64,000 nucleotides of DNA from Sphingobacterium paucimobilis HER1398 (GTDB lineage: Bacteria; Bacteroidota; Bacteroidia; Sphingobacteriales; Sphingobacteriaceae), in assembly GCF_000416985.1 (NCBI RefSeq), contig NZ_ATDL01000004.1, positions 491,339 through 555,338 of the forward strand, in the 5' to 3' direction. The notes under the pieces are model-generated. The model searched no databases, was not told the origin of the DNA, and worked only from the letters and a program-made list of their open reading frames with translations. This document shows positions 45,587 through 54,609 of the stretch, in pieces; the first letter of the stretch is position 1, and each line of letters opens with the position of its first letter. The translations under genes were made by a program, and so were the position numbers.

Positions 45587-47743
45587 ATGAGAAGAAAAAT
45601 AGGTGTTTATATAATAATATTAAGTATGATAACAGGTTCATGTGGATCTCAAGAGGAGAAAGTTAAAAACGTTAGTTGGCCTGATATTCAAGCACCGGTG
45701 GCAACAATTAAGCCTTATACAAGAGTTGTTCATGGGGATACGGTAGTCGATAACTACTACTGGTTGAATGATTATTTTAAAAAAGGGCCAGACTCGACAT
45801 CTGTAATAAAATATTTGGAAGAGGAGAATGCCTATACAACAGCTATGTTGAAAAGCACGGAGCCTTTGCAGATGAAGTTATACAATGAGATGAAAGCACG
45901 GGTCAAGGAGAAAGATGAATCTGTGCCGTATCTAGAAAATGGCTACTATTATTATCGACGCACGGACGAGGGAAGGCAGTATTTTAAATTTTGTCGTAAG
46001 AAAGGTGGATTGGACGGAGCCGAGGAAGTTCTACTGGATGTGGATGAAATGGCAAAAGGAATGGCCTATTATGCGGTATCGGGACTAGAAATAAGTCCGG
46101 ACAATAGATACCTTGCTTATGGTGTGGATACGGTGTCTCGGCGTGAGTATGTAATTTATATCAAGGACCTTCAGACAGGTGAAGTCATGAAGGATCGCAT
46201 TACGCAAACGACAGGAGCGGGCGTCTGGGCAGCAGATAGTAAGACGCTATTTTACACACATAAGAACCCAGTAACATTATTGTCGGAAAAAATCAAAAAG
46301 CATGTATTGGGGACAAGTAATGTAGTAGATGTAGAGGTGTATCATGAACAGGATAATACGAATTATATCGGGGTTAGTAAGTCCAAAAATGGAAATTATA
46401 TATTTATAGAATCGGAGGGAACACTAAGTTCGGAGGTGAGATACCTGCCTGCAGAGCAGCCCAACGAAACCTTTCGTGTATTCCAAAAGCGACAAAACGA
46501 TGTGCTGTATAGTGTAGCAGCGTTGGATGATCGTTTTTTGGTAACGACGAATAAAGATGCCCAAAACTTTAGGGTGATGAGTTGTGGATTGGATGCGACA
46601 ACTCAGGATAATTGGATAGATTTTATACCTCACCGTGGGGATGTACTGATTGAGGGCGTGGACGAATTTAAGGATTTCTTGGTCGTATCCGAACGTAAAA
46701 ATGGATTGACCAATCTGACCATACACGACCTCAAGAATAACACCTCTTACCCATTGGATTTCGGAGAGGCAACTTACACCGTGCGGCCTAGTGTAAATGT
46801 CGAATATAATACGGATGTGTTTCGTTATGGTTATACCTCGTTGGTAACACCGGTTTCTACATTTGAATATAATATGCGCTCAAAGGAAAAAAGCCTACTT
46901 AAACAACAAGAGGTATTGGGAGGGTATAATATGGATGAATATCTGACTGAACGTACTTTCGCGAAAGTGAGAGATGGGGTACTGGTGCCGATATCATTGG
47001 TTTATAAAAAAGGAACAAAGAAAGATGGTTCCGCTCCGCTTCACCTATATGCATATGGTTCTTATGGTGCATCTATGGATCCTTCATTTAGCAGTGCACG
47101 TTTGTCACTGTTGAATAGGGGATTTATTTATGCAATAGCTCATATTCGCGGGGGAGAAGAGATGGGACGGCAATGGTATGAAGATGGTAAACTTCAAAAG
47201 AAGAAAAATACATTTACAGACTTTATCGATTGTGGCAAATATTTAATTGAGAATAAGTATACCAGTAAAGGGCATCTCTATGCTGAGGGAGGAAGTGCAG
47301 GTGGGTTGTTGATGGGAGCAATAGTAAACATGGCTCCTGATCTATGGAATGGTGTGATTGCAGCAGTTCCTTTTGTCGATGTGGTAACTACGATGCTCGA
47401 TGAATCTATTCCTTTAACGACTAATGAGTATGATGAGTGGGGGAATCCAAATGAGATTGAAGCATATACTTATATGAAGTCATACTCACCTTACGAAAAT
47501 ATAGAACAAAAGGAATACCCTAATCTTTTAGTAACTACAGGGTTGCATGATAGTCAGGTTCAATATTTTGAGCCTGCTAAATGGGTTGCCAAATTAAGGG
47601 CTCTAAAGAAAGGGAATCAGGTGGTCTTGCTTAAAACAGATATGGATTTCGGTCATGGTGGTGCATCAGGAAGATTTGATTATCTTAAAGATCAAGCGTT
47701 AGAATATGCCTTTCTTTTAAAACTAGAAGGAATATCAGATTAA
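45587..47743 (+). CDS. Prolyl oligopeptidase-family (S9) peptidase, lipoprotein
   Basis: The 718-residue protein has a lipoprotein signal with lipobox M-I-T-G-S-C (Cys near residue 19), a beta-propeller (about residues 50-430) and a C-terminal alpha/beta-hydrolase domain. The catalytic Ser is in G-G-S-A-G-G near residue 568, the Asp is expected near residue 650 and the His in F-G-H-G-G near residue 690. Oligopeptidase B-like members cut after basic residues; the substrate cannot be fixed by eye. I chose ATG 45587, since the frame is open upstream to a TTG at 45536 but would lose the signal peptide. It probably sits in the cell envelope. It ends in a terminator. Confidence 0.93.
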   Translation: MRRKIGVYIIILSMITGSCGSQEEKVKNVSWPDIQAPVATIKPYTRVVHGDTVVDNYYWLNDYFKKGPDSTSVIKYLEEENAYTTAMLKSTEPLQMKLYNEMKARVKEKDESVPYLENGYYYYRRTDEGRQYFKFCRKKGGLDGAEEVLLDVDEMAKGMAYYAVSGLEISPDNRYLAYGVDTVSRREYVIYIKDLQTGEVMKDRITQTTGAGVWAADSKTLFYTHKNPVTLLSEKIKKHVLGTSNVVDVEVYHEQDNTNYIGVSKSKNGNYIFIESEGTLSSEVRYLPAEQPNETFRVFQKRQNDVLYSVAALDDRFLVTTNKDAQNFRVMSCGLDATTQDNWIDFIPHRGDVLIEGVDEFKDFLVVSERKNGLTNLTIHDLKNNTSYPLDFGEATYTVRPSVNVEYNTDVFRYGYTSLVTPVSTFEYNMRSKEKSLLKQQEVLGGYNMDEYLTERTFAKVRDGVLVPISLVYKKGTKKDGSAPLHLYAYGSYGASMDPSFSSARLSLLNRGFIYAIAHIRGGEEMGRQWYEDGKLQKKKNTFTDFIDCGKYLIENKYTSKGHLYAEGGSAGGLLMGAIVNMAPDLWNGVIAAVPFVDVVTTMLDESIPLTTNEYDEWGNPNEIEAYTYMKSYSPYENIEQKEYPNLLVTTGLHDSQVQYFEPAKWVAKLRALKKGNQVVLLKTDMDFGHGGASGRFDYLKDQALEYAFLLKLEGISD

Positions 47744-47750
47744 TCTTTCC

Positions 47751-47788
47751 AAAAAGGGCATTAATGAGACATCTTTGATGCCCTTTTT
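47751..47788 (+). terminator. Terminator after the S9 peptidase gene
   Basis: AAAAAGGGCAT pairs with ATGCCCTTTTT with a 16-base loop, and the arm ends in five Ts. It lies 8 bases after the stop. Confidence 0.8.
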
Positions 47789-47816
47789 ATGTTTAAAAAT
47801 ATTAACAGGTTTTATG

Positions 47817-48065
47817 TTACTTTGTTTTTAGTGAATCTAAGTGGTTATCAACCTCTTGTTCCCTGGCATCAATCTGATGTTGTCGATAATTCTCGATTGC
47901 ATTTTTGCTGGCTTTTTGCGAAACATAAATACCTAAAATAGCAATCAGTGTAACTATTGAAATTCCCCAAGCGTATTTTCGTTTGTCTTGCTTTACTAAC
48001 CAATACATTACAAATACATAAGGAACCGCAAATAAAACGTAGAAAATAATACTTGGGCCTACCAT
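47817..48065 (-). CDS. Small membrane protein with C-terminal charged tail
   Basis: The 82-residue protein has two membrane helices (about residues 3-22 and 33-51) and then a charged, helical C-terminal tail. I placed the start at ATG 48065 (MVGPSIIFYVLFAVPYVFV); the frame is open to 48131 through a TTG. Function is unknown. It is convergent with the S9 peptidase gene. Confidence 0.6.
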   Translation of the reverse strand: MVGPSIIFYVLFAVPYVFVMYWLVKQDKRKYAWGISIVTLIAILGIYVSQKASKNAIENYRQHQIDAREQEVDNHLDSLKTK

Positions 48066-48259
48066 AACAAATTTAATTATGTTGTAGCTGCAAAAGTACA
48101 GTATTTGAGAGGAGAAGTCAAATGGAATCAAATCTTTGACTTATTTAAACTATTTATTTTTTAATTTGTTTTTTAAACATTTCAACGATTGTGAAGTCTT
48201 ATTGATAGTTTTTTTTGTGATTTAGAGGTTAAATGAAATTTTTCAAAAAAAAACTATTA

Positions 48260-48267
48260 TATTTTTG
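48260..48267 (+). promoter_or_regulatory. Possible -7 box for the arginine operon leader
   Basis: TATTTTTG fits TAnnTTTG and is followed by C. It would give a leader RNA of about 320 bases before the first large gene, enclosing the leader peptide. There is no -33 TTTG at 19-20 bases, so another promoter between here and 48400 is possible. Confidence 0.35.
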
Positions 48268-48366
48268 CAGAAAAGAAAAAAATAATTCTTTATTTTGCGC
48301 TGTCATATATAGGAAATATACAGATTTAGGATTAGATGTATTGTGAGAAAAGACATATTTACAGCA

Positions 48367-48523
48367 TTGGACAGACTTTTAATAAGTTTGTTGTTAAGCT
48401 TATGTCTTGTTTTAGCACCTTGAACTGTCCAATTCTGCGATTCCGACGACCTATTCTGCCTCGAGCTTGATATACGAGAGGCAGACAAATTCTATCCTTA
48501 CTAATTCATTTAGCTCAATGAAT
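48367..48523 (+). promoter_or_regulatory. Structured leader of the arginine biosynthesis operon
   Basis: Three inverted repeats lie around the leader peptide. TTGGACAG (48367-48374) pairs with CTGTCCAA (48425-48432), the latter inside the peptide's coding sequence. CTGCCTC (48456-48462) pairs with GAGGCAG (48478-48484) across the peptide's last Arg codon and stop. TAATTCATT (48502-48510) pairs with AATGAATTA (48517-48525) just after. Translation of the peptide would disrupt the first two. No strong U tract follows, so the output may be translational or a Rho-type stop. Interpretation is inference. Confidence 0.55.
48402..48470 (+). CDS. Arginine-rich leader peptide (22 residues)
   Basis: ATG at 48402 opens a 22-codon frame ending in TGA at 48468-48470. 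Residues 1-12 are MSCFSTLNCPIL and residues 13-22 are RFRRPILPRA. Arg occurs at positions 13, 15, 16 and 21, all as CGA, including an RFRR cluster (4 of the last 10). It lies 120 bases upstream of an operon for arginine biosynthesis. A leader peptide with codons for the end product is the classic mark of ribosome-mediated regulation. CGA needs inosine-modified tRNA-Arg, so its reading should be especially sensitive to charged tRNA level. The peptide could be chance (a short frame), but its residues and position are hard to explain otherwise. No Shine-Dalgarno sequence is visible, normal for this phylum. Confidence 0.55.
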   Translation: MSCFSTLNCPILRFRRPILPRA

Positions 48524-48590
48524 TACTCAATCCTTAGTTATTACTTTTAGCGCGCATTTAGCGTATTAATTTTCAGGTCGACATCTTAAG

Positions 48591-49307
48591 ATGATAATTT
48601 CAGATTTTGTAATTATTCCCGCCACAGCAAAACATGTAACATATGCTGTGCAAATTTGTGATGAAATGTTTGAGTCAGCAAAGGCCCGTGGAACAGGTAT
48701 AGCTCGTCGTAAACCCGAATATGTAGCTCAAAAAATGGTGGAAGGAAAAGCTGTAATAGCTTTGCATCGAGATGGGAGATGGGCTGGTTTTTGTTATATT
48801 GAAACATGGAGCCATGGCGATTATGTTGCCAATTCTGGACTTATTGTTAATCCTGAATTTAGGAAATTCGGTCTGGCTAAAGCTATTAAAAAGAGAGTCT
48901 TCGAGCTCTCTAGAGAAAAATACCCACATTCAAAGATCTTTGGATTAACAACAGGTCTTGCTGTGATGAAAATTAATTCTGATTTGGGATATGAACCTGT
49001 TACTTACTCGGAATTGACACAAGATGAAGAGTTTTGGAAAGGTTGTCAAAGTTGCATAAATTACGATATATTGATGAGTAAAGATCGTAAAAACTGTATG
49101 TGTACAGCGATGCTTTGGAATCCTGTTGAGAAAGAGAAAGAGCTGAAAGAAAAAATACAACGTAAGGCAGAGGCGAAAGAACGGTTAGAACGTATATCAA
49201 AGAAACAGTCGTTACTAAAACGTATAGAAGCGAGATTGTGGAAAGCTACTCGGAAATCCGTTGCTATGCTATTTTCTGGCTGGAGAAAACCAGCAAAAGA
49301 ATTTTAA
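48591..49307 (+). CDS. GNAT-family N-acetyltransferase of the arginine operon
   Basis: The 238-residue protein has a GNAT fold with G-F-C-Y-I-E-T-W, N-S-G-L-I-V-N-P-E-F-R-K-F-G-L-A-K-A-I-K-K-R (acetyl-CoA loop R-x-x-G-x-A) near residue 90 and G-L-T-T-G-L-A-V-M-K-I-N-S-D-L-G-Y. A Cys-rich stretch, C-Q-S-C then C-M-C, lies near residues 147-167, and a Lys/Glu-rich tail ends it. Its place as first gene before argG and argC suggests that it acts in arginine synthesis, for example by N-acylating glutamate, which Bacteroidota may do with an acetyl or succinyl group. This is inference from the neighbours. It starts 120 bases after the leader-peptide stop. Confidence 0.82.
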   Translation: MIISDFVIIPATAKHVTYAVQICDEMFESAKARGTGIARRKPEYVAQKMVEGKAVIALHRDGRWAGFCYIETWSHGDYVANSGLIVNPEFRKFGLAKAIKKRVFELSREKYPHSKIFGLTTGLAVMKINSDLGYEPVTYSELTQDEEFWKGCQSCINYDILMSKDRKNCMCTAMLWNPVEKEKELKEKIQRKAEAKERLERISKKQSLLKRIEARLWKATRKSVAMLFSGWRKPAKEF

Positions 49308-49386
49308 CCCTAACATATACTCACACCACCCAAGATGATCAAGATTCTTTGTGGTGGTATACTAAATGAATAAATAACTTATACGA

Positions 49387-50574
49387 ATGAAAAAAGTAGT
49401 ATTAGCGTTCAGTGGAGGTTTAGATACCTCATTTTGTTGTATCTATCTTGCTAAAGATTTAGGATTGGAGGTTCACTCTGTGGTGGTAAACACAGGTGGA
49501 TTTTCTGCCGAGGAAATTGAAAATATTGAGATACGCGCCTATGAATTGGGCGTTAAGTCTCATACTACTATTGACGAAACTACCGATTATTATCAAGATA
49601 CTATCAAATATCTTATTTTTGGAAATGTATTAAAGAATGCAACTTACCCATTGTCAGTGTCTGCTGAGCGTGTGTGTCAAGCTACCGCAATTGCAAACTA
49701 TGCTAATAAGATTGGTGCGTCTTGTATAGCTCATGGGTCTACAGGAGCAGGTAATGACCAGGTACGTTTTGATATGATTTTTAACACACTAGTCCCTGGT
49801 GTGGAGATTATTACCCCAATTCGAGATTTGAAACTTTCGCGTGAGGCCGAAATAGAATATTTAGCTCAACATGGTTTTCCCTATAGTGCTGAGAAGGCTA
49901 AGTACTCTATTAACAAAGGGTTGTGGGGAACTTCGGTAGGTGGTGCAGAGACACTTACATCTAATCAATATCTGCCAGATTCAGCTTGGCCTACGCCAGT
50001 TACAGCTACTGATCCTCAAACAATAAGTATTGATTTTGAGAAAGGTGAGCCTATCGGTCTTAATGGAAATAAGATAGGGGCAGTTGCTGTCATTCAGCAG
50101 CTTCAGGAATTAGCGCAACCTTATGGAATAGGAAGGGATATACATGTGGGGGATACGATCATTGGTATCAAGGGACGGGTAGGTTTTGAAGCAGCTGGGC
50201 CTATTATTTTGGTGAAAGCACATCATACGTTAGAAAAACATACATTAACAAAATGGCAGTTGGCTTGGAAAGATCAAATAACAGGCTTTTACGGTAACTG
50301 GATGCACGAGGGGCAGATGCATGACCCTGTGATGCGTGACATTGAGGCATTTTTGACTTCCTCTCAAGAAACAGTCACTGGTCGGGTTATAGTAGAGTTA
50401 CACCCTTATCGGTTTATTGTCGTTGGAATTGAATCAAAACATGATCTAATGAACAATGAGTTTGGAAGTTATGGAGAAATGAATGAAGGCTATACAGGAG
50501 ATGACGTAAAAGGGTTCTCTAAGATATTTGGCAATCAAACCAATATTTGGCATAAAGTAAATAATAAAGGATAG
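49387..50574 (+). CDS. argG: Argininosuccinate synthase
   Basis: The 395-residue enzyme joins citrulline and aspartate with ATP in arginine synthesis. The P-loop-like ATP site F-S-G-G-L-D-T-S lies at residues 8-15. The family's later motifs are visible: G-S-T-G-A-G-N-D-Q-V-R-F near residue 118 and S-I-N-K-G-L-W-G. Length and start match the family. It is the second gene of the operon, 79 bases after the GNAT gene. Confidence 0.96.
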   Translation: MKKVVLAFSGGLDTSFCCIYLAKDLGLEVHSVVVNTGGFSAEEIENIEIRAYELGVKSHTTIDETTDYYQDTIKYLIFGNVLKNATYPLSVSAERVCQATAIANYANKIGASCIAHGSTGAGNDQVRFDMIFNTLVPGVEIITPIRDLKLSREAEIEYLAQHGFPYSAEKAKYSINKGLWGTSVGGAETLTSNQYLPDSAWPTPVTATDPQTISIDFEKGEPIGLNGNKIGAVAVIQQLQELAQPYGIGRDIHVGDTIIGIKGRVGFEAAGPIILVKAHHTLEKHTLTKWQLAWKDQITGFYGNWMHEGQMHDPVMRDIEAFLTSSQETVTGRVIVELHPYRFIVVGIESKHDLMNNEFGSYGEMNEGYTGDDVKGFSKIFGNQTNIWHKVNNKG

Positions 50575-50660
50575 ACTATCCTTCCGCTATGTTGAAATTA
50601 ATTGAAGTAGGAGACACCTATTAACTGTCGTGTTCATTTTTACGTCACAAAGATTATGTT

Positions 50661-51680
50661 ATGGAAAAGATTAAAGTTGGTATAATTGGTTCTGCTGGAT
50701 ACACAGGAGGGGAACTGTTGAGAGTATTGGTATATCATCCCTATATTGAAATTGTATTTGCTAATAGTATTTCGAATGCAGGAAGGAAGGTTTATGAAGT
50801 CCATAACGACCTTTTGGGAGATACGGATATAGACTTTACGTCCGATTTCCATTCCAACATAGACGTTCTTTTTTTATGTGTAGGCCATGGTGATGCGCGT
50901 AAGTTTTTAGAAAATAATGAAGTTGAATCTCACGTCAGAATTATTGATTTGTCCCAAGATTACCGTTTAGGTGCAAATAGGGGGTTTAAGGATAATAAAT
51001 TTATCTACGGGTTACCTGAGTTGAATAGAGAAGATATTCAATCAGCGCATTATGTGGCTAATCCAGGTTGTTTCGCTACAAATATACAATTAGCACTATT
51101 GCCTTTGGCATCTGCAGGCTTATTGCCTGAGCAGATTCATGTGACAGCTACAACGGGGTCTACAGGTGCTGGCCAAAAACCAACAATGACATCTCATTTT
51201 TCATGGAGAAGTAGTAATCTCTCTGCTTACAAGTCATTTGAACATCAACATCTGCAGGAGATAGCAGAATCGTTAAACCAGTTACAGAAAGGTTTTTTGG
51301 TAGACTCAGAAAGATCACTTATGGACAAGGCTGCTGAACGCATCAATTTTGTGCCGCTTAGAGGTGCTTTTCCTCGTGGAATTTTTTCGAGTATCTATAT
51401 CGACTCTAACTTGAAGGAGGAAGAGGCCTATCGGCTTTATACATCTTATTATGCTGTGCATCCTTTTACCATTGTTTCACGTGTCAATATAGATCTAAAG
51501 CAGGTTGTCAATACTAACAAGAGCATAATTCATATAAAAAAGCACGGTGATAAATTATTGGTTTTAAATGCCACAGATAATTTATTGAAGGGGGCTTCAG
51601 GACAGGCTGTTCAGAATATGAACCTCATGTTTGGTCTAGACGAACGAACCGGACTTAATCTCAAACCCCAAGGGTTTTAA
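50661..51680 (+). CDS. argC: N-acetyl-gamma-glutamyl-phosphate reductase
   Basis: The 339-residue enzyme reduces N-acylglutamyl phosphate to the semialdehyde with NADPH in arginine synthesis. The N-terminal G-S-A-G-Y-T-G-G-E-L-L-R is the dinucleotide-binding glycine motif, and the catalytic Cys is in N-P-G-C-F-A-T-N near residue 138. It lies 86 bases after argG. A mini-frame (M-L-K-L-I-E-V-G-D-T-Y) in the gap is probably noise. The operon ends here with a strong terminator; no argB, argD, argF or argE follows, so these are elsewhere. Confidence 0.95.
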   Translation: MEKIKVGIIGSAGYTGGELLRVLVYHPYIEIVFANSISNAGRKVYEVHNDLLGDTDIDFTSDFHSNIDVLFLCVGHGDARKFLENNEVESHVRIIDLSQDYRLGANRGFKDNKFIYGLPELNREDIQSAHYVANPGCFATNIQLALLPLASAGLLPEQIHVTATTGSTGAGQKPTMTSHFSWRSSNLSAYKSFEHQHLQEIAESLNQLQKGFLVDSERSLMDKAAERINFVPLRGAFPRGIFSSIYIDSNLKEEEAYRLYTSYYAVHPFTIVSRVNIDLKQVVNTNKSIIHIKKHGDKLLVLNATDNLLKGASGQAVQNMNLMFGLDERTGLNLKPQGF

Positions 51681-51749
51681 AGATAGCTGTTACCGAAAAA
51701 AAATGACAATCGTATGGAATCATAACAGATGCGGTTTGTACGAGGATAT

Positions 51750-51797
51750 ATTATAGAAAAAGGCTATATCAATATTGATATAGCCTTTTTCTATAAT
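51750..51797. terminator. Long palindromic terminator between argC and clpC
   Basis: A perfect 48-base palindrome has arms of 24 bases (AAAAAGGCTATATC is the core, flanked by T/A ends). It lies between the convergent argC and clpC stop codons and ends in T5 on both strands, so it can serve both. Confidence 0.9.
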
Positions 51798-51808
51798 TAA
51801 GACTAAGA

Positions 51809-54352
51809 TTACTTCTCGTTCTCTTCACTGATGTCGGAAGAAACCGAACTGTCGCCAGAGTTGTGTCCTCTGACTACAATCTCTTTTTTGTCCTCATCCA
51901 AATCGACCATTATTACAGCGTTTGCTTTTAGTTCGCCTTTTAAGATTTCTTCAGCAATTGGATCTTCCAAGTATTTTTGAATAGCTCTCTTAAGCGGACG
52001 GGCTCCAAAGTTGGTGTCATATCCTTTTTCAGCGATGAACTCTTTAGCCTTTTCTGTCAAATCGATAGAATGCCCAAGTGCTTCAATACGACCAAATAAC
52101 GATCTCAGCTCGATATCGATGATCTTGAAGATATTTTCTTTTGTTAAAGAATTGAAAACAATAACATCATCAATACGATTTAAGAATTCAGGTGCAAAAG
52201 CACGCTTTAACGCAGTCTCTATGACTCCCCTTGAGTGTGCATCGGCCTGGTTTTCTTTGGCTGCAGTTGTAAAGCCAACCCCCTGGCCAAACTCTTTTAA
52301 CTGACGAACACCAATATTTGATGTCATGATAATGATAGTGTTTCTGAAGTCCACTTTGCGACCAAGACTATCTGTAAGCTGGCCTTCATCCAGAACTTGG
52401 AGCAAAAGGTTGAAAACATCAGGATGTGCTTTCTCGATTTCATCCAATAGTACTACAGAATAAGGTTTACGACGAACTTTTTCAGTCAGTTGTCCACCTT
52501 CTTCATACCCCACATATCCCGGAGGGGCTCCTACTAGTCTAGAAACCGCAAATTTTTCCATGTATTCGCTCATATCGACCTGAATCAAAGAATCTTCGGA
52601 ATCAAACATGAAGCGTGCTAATTCTTTTGCTAGTTCTGTCTTACCTACTCCCGTAGGGCCTAAGAAAATAAAAGAACCGATAGGTTTCCGAGGGTCTTTT
52701 AATCCAGCTCGTGTACGTTGTATAGCCTTTACTAGCTTTTGTACAGCATCGTCTTGACCAATAATCCGACCTTTCATAGATTCCCCCATGTTGAGAAGCT
52801 TTTGGCTATCTGTTTGACTTACACGTTGTACAGGAATACCAGTCATCATGGAGACAACCTCTGCAACATTGTCCTCAGTAACAGTATATCGTTTGCTTTT
52901 TGTCTCAGTTTCCCAGGCAGCTTTTTCTTTGTCGAGTTCTTCAAGCAGTTTTTTCTCTGTATCTCTTAGTTTAGCTGCTTCTTCGTATTTTTGAGAACGG
53001 ACAACTTTGTTCTTTTCTACTTTGACTTCCTCTATCTTCTCTTCAATATCAATGATGGATTGAGGAACATGGATGTTGGTAAGATGTACCCTTGAGCCTG
53101 CCTCATCCAAGGCATCAATAGCCTTGTCAGGAAGAAAACGATCTGTGATATAGCGTGTTGTCAAGGTTACACAAGCTTCGATTGCTTCTGGCGTATAATT
53201 GACATTGTGATGCTCTTCATATTTATCTTTGATCCGGTTCAAAATTTCAATAGTCTCGTCATGAGAAGCAGGTTCGATCATCACCTTTTGGAAACGTCGA
53301 TCTAGTGCTCCATCTTTTTCAATAAATTGTCTGTATTCATCGAGTGTCGTTGCCCCAATACATTGAATTTCACCACGTGCTAAAGCAGGTTTGAACATAT
53401 TAGAAGCATCTAAAGACCCAGAGGCACCTCCTGCTCCTACAATGGTATGAATCTCGTCTATAAAAAGAATCACATCAGGAGACTTTTCAAGTTCGTTCAT
53501 AACAGCTTTCATCCGTTCTTCGAACTGGCCGCGGTATTTAGTGCCTGCTACTAGAGAAGCTAAATCTAAAGTAACGACACGTTTATTGAACAGTACACGT
53601 GAAACTTTACGTTGTACAATACGTAGAGCTAATCCTTCGGCTATAGCAGATTTACCAACACCAGGTTCTCCTATTAAGATAGGGTTGTTTTTTTTACGAC
53701 GAGAAAGTATCTGCGAAACTCGCTCAATCTCTTTCTCTCTACCTACAATTGGATCAAGCTTTCCATCTTCTGCTGCACGTGTTAAATCCCGTCCAAAATT
53801 ATCCAGAACTGGAGTTTTTGATTTAATATCAGAAACTTTCTTAGGTGCTGAGAAGTTGTCCTCTTCCGCGTAGTCGTCATCAGGTGTCGATGAGCCTGAA
53901 GCTTCATCCGTAATGGTCGCTTTATTCTGTTCTACTTCATTCTTGAATAAATCATACGTCACATTATACTGTTGTAAAATCTGTGAAGCAATGTTGTCCT
54001 CATCACGTAGAATAGCTAATAATAAGTGTTCAGTTCCAATAATGTCACTTTTGAAAATTTTGGCTTCCAAATAGGTTATTTTCAAAACCTTTTCAGCCTG
54101 CTTGGTTAGAGGGACAGATCCAACTGGTGCTCGGGATACTGATGAGCCTTTTACTGCATCTTCAATAGACTGTCGGATTGAACCTGTGTCTACTAATAGA
54201 TTTCTAAGGATTTTTATAGCCACCCCATCACCTTCTCGAATAAGTCCAAGTAAGAGATGCTCTGTACCAATATAATCGTGACGTAGACGTAATGCTTCTT
54301 CGCGACTATAAGATATCACATCTTTGACTCTTGGTGAGAATTTTGCTTCCAT
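51809..54352 (-). CDS. clpC: ClpC-type AAA+ ATPase (Clp protease regulatory subunit)
   Basis: The 847-residue protein has a double N-terminal Clp repeat (residues about 1-145), a first AAA+ module with G-E-P-G-V-G-K-S near residue 228, a middle region with a UVR-like coiled segment (A-A-K-L-R-D-T-E-K-K-L) and a second AAA+ module with G-P-T-G-V-G-K-T-E-L-A-K near residue 555, then a C-terminal D2 small domain. It unfolds substrates for ClpP. Its clpP is not in this window. It is divergent from ettA across a 257-base gap. Confidence 0.96.
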   Translation of the reverse strand: MEAKFSPRVKDVISYSREEALRLRHDYIGTEHLLLGLIREGDGVAIKILRNLLVDTGSIRQSIEDAVKGSSVSRAPVGSVPLTKQAEKVLKITYLEAKIFKSDIIGTEHLLLAILRDEDNIASQILQQYNVTYDLFKNEVEQNKATITDEASGSSTPDDDYAEEDNFSAPKKVSDIKSKTPVLDNFGRDLTRAAEDGKLDPIVGREKEIERVSQILSRRKKNNPILIGEPGVGKSAIAEGLALRIVQRKVSRVLFNKRVVTLDLASLVAGTKYRGQFEERMKAVMNELEKSPDVILFIDEIHTIVGAGGASGSLDASNMFKPALARGEIQCIGATTLDEYRQFIEKDGALDRRFQKVMIEPASHDETIEILNRIKDKYEEHHNVNYTPEAIEACVTLTTRYITDRFLPDKAIDALDEAGSRVHLTNIHVPQSIIDIEEKIEEVKVEKNKVVRSQKYEEAAKLRDTEKKLLEELDKEKAAWETETKSKRYTVTEDNVAEVVSMMTGIPVQRVSQTDSQKLLNMGESMKGRIIGQDDAVQKLVKAIQRTRAGLKDPRKPIGSFIFLGPTGVGKTELAKELARFMFDSEDSLIQVDMSEYMEKFAVSRLVGAPPGYVGYEEGGQLTEKVRRKPYSVVLLDEIEKAHPDVFNLLLQVLDEGQLTDSLGRKVDFRNTIIIMTSNIGVRQLKEFGQGVGFTTAAKENQADAHSRGVIETALKRAFAPEFLNRIDDVIVFNSLTKENIFKIIDIELRSLFGRIEALGHSIDLTEKAKEFIAEKGYDTNFGARPLKRAIQKYLEDPIAEEILKGELKANAVIMVDLDEDKKEIVVRGHNSGDSSVSSDISEENEK

Positions 54353-54536
54353 GTAATTACCTTTCTTTCTTTATGTGAACTAAGTTAGAACTTTATAAAT
54401 GTATGAAATAAATGTAAATCCCAACTTATTATTTTCTATAAATTATCAACAATCAAGCCATATGATAATATAGTCAAAATGGCAGGTCTCGCTGATAATT
54501 ATTATAACGGGTTGATAGTGTGCTTAGCTACAAGTG

Positions 54537-54568
54537 TTTCACAATTAGTGCTGAATTTGGTATCTTTG
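54537..54568 (+). promoter_or_regulatory. Promoter of ettA
   Basis: TTTC at 54537-54540 (one mismatch from TTTG) is followed after 20 bases by TATCTTTG at 54561-54568. It lies 41 bases before ATG 54610. The following genes (kinase and regulator) may be read from it too. Confidence 0.65.
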
Positions 54569-54609
54569 GACGATATAAAAAATAAAACAAAAGTTTAGGT
54601 CAAAATAAT

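Noticed and set aside
48303..48488. An open frame of 61 codons on the minus strand opposite the arginine leader
   Set aside because: It is the antisense reading of the leader region, starts with a non-ATG codon and has no plausible neighbour or family. The plus-strand leader peptide explains the sequence better.
50589..50624. Eleven-codon frame (MLKLIEVGDTY) between argG and argC as a second leader
   Set aside because: It has no arginine codons, no structure around it, and short frames of this size are common by chance.
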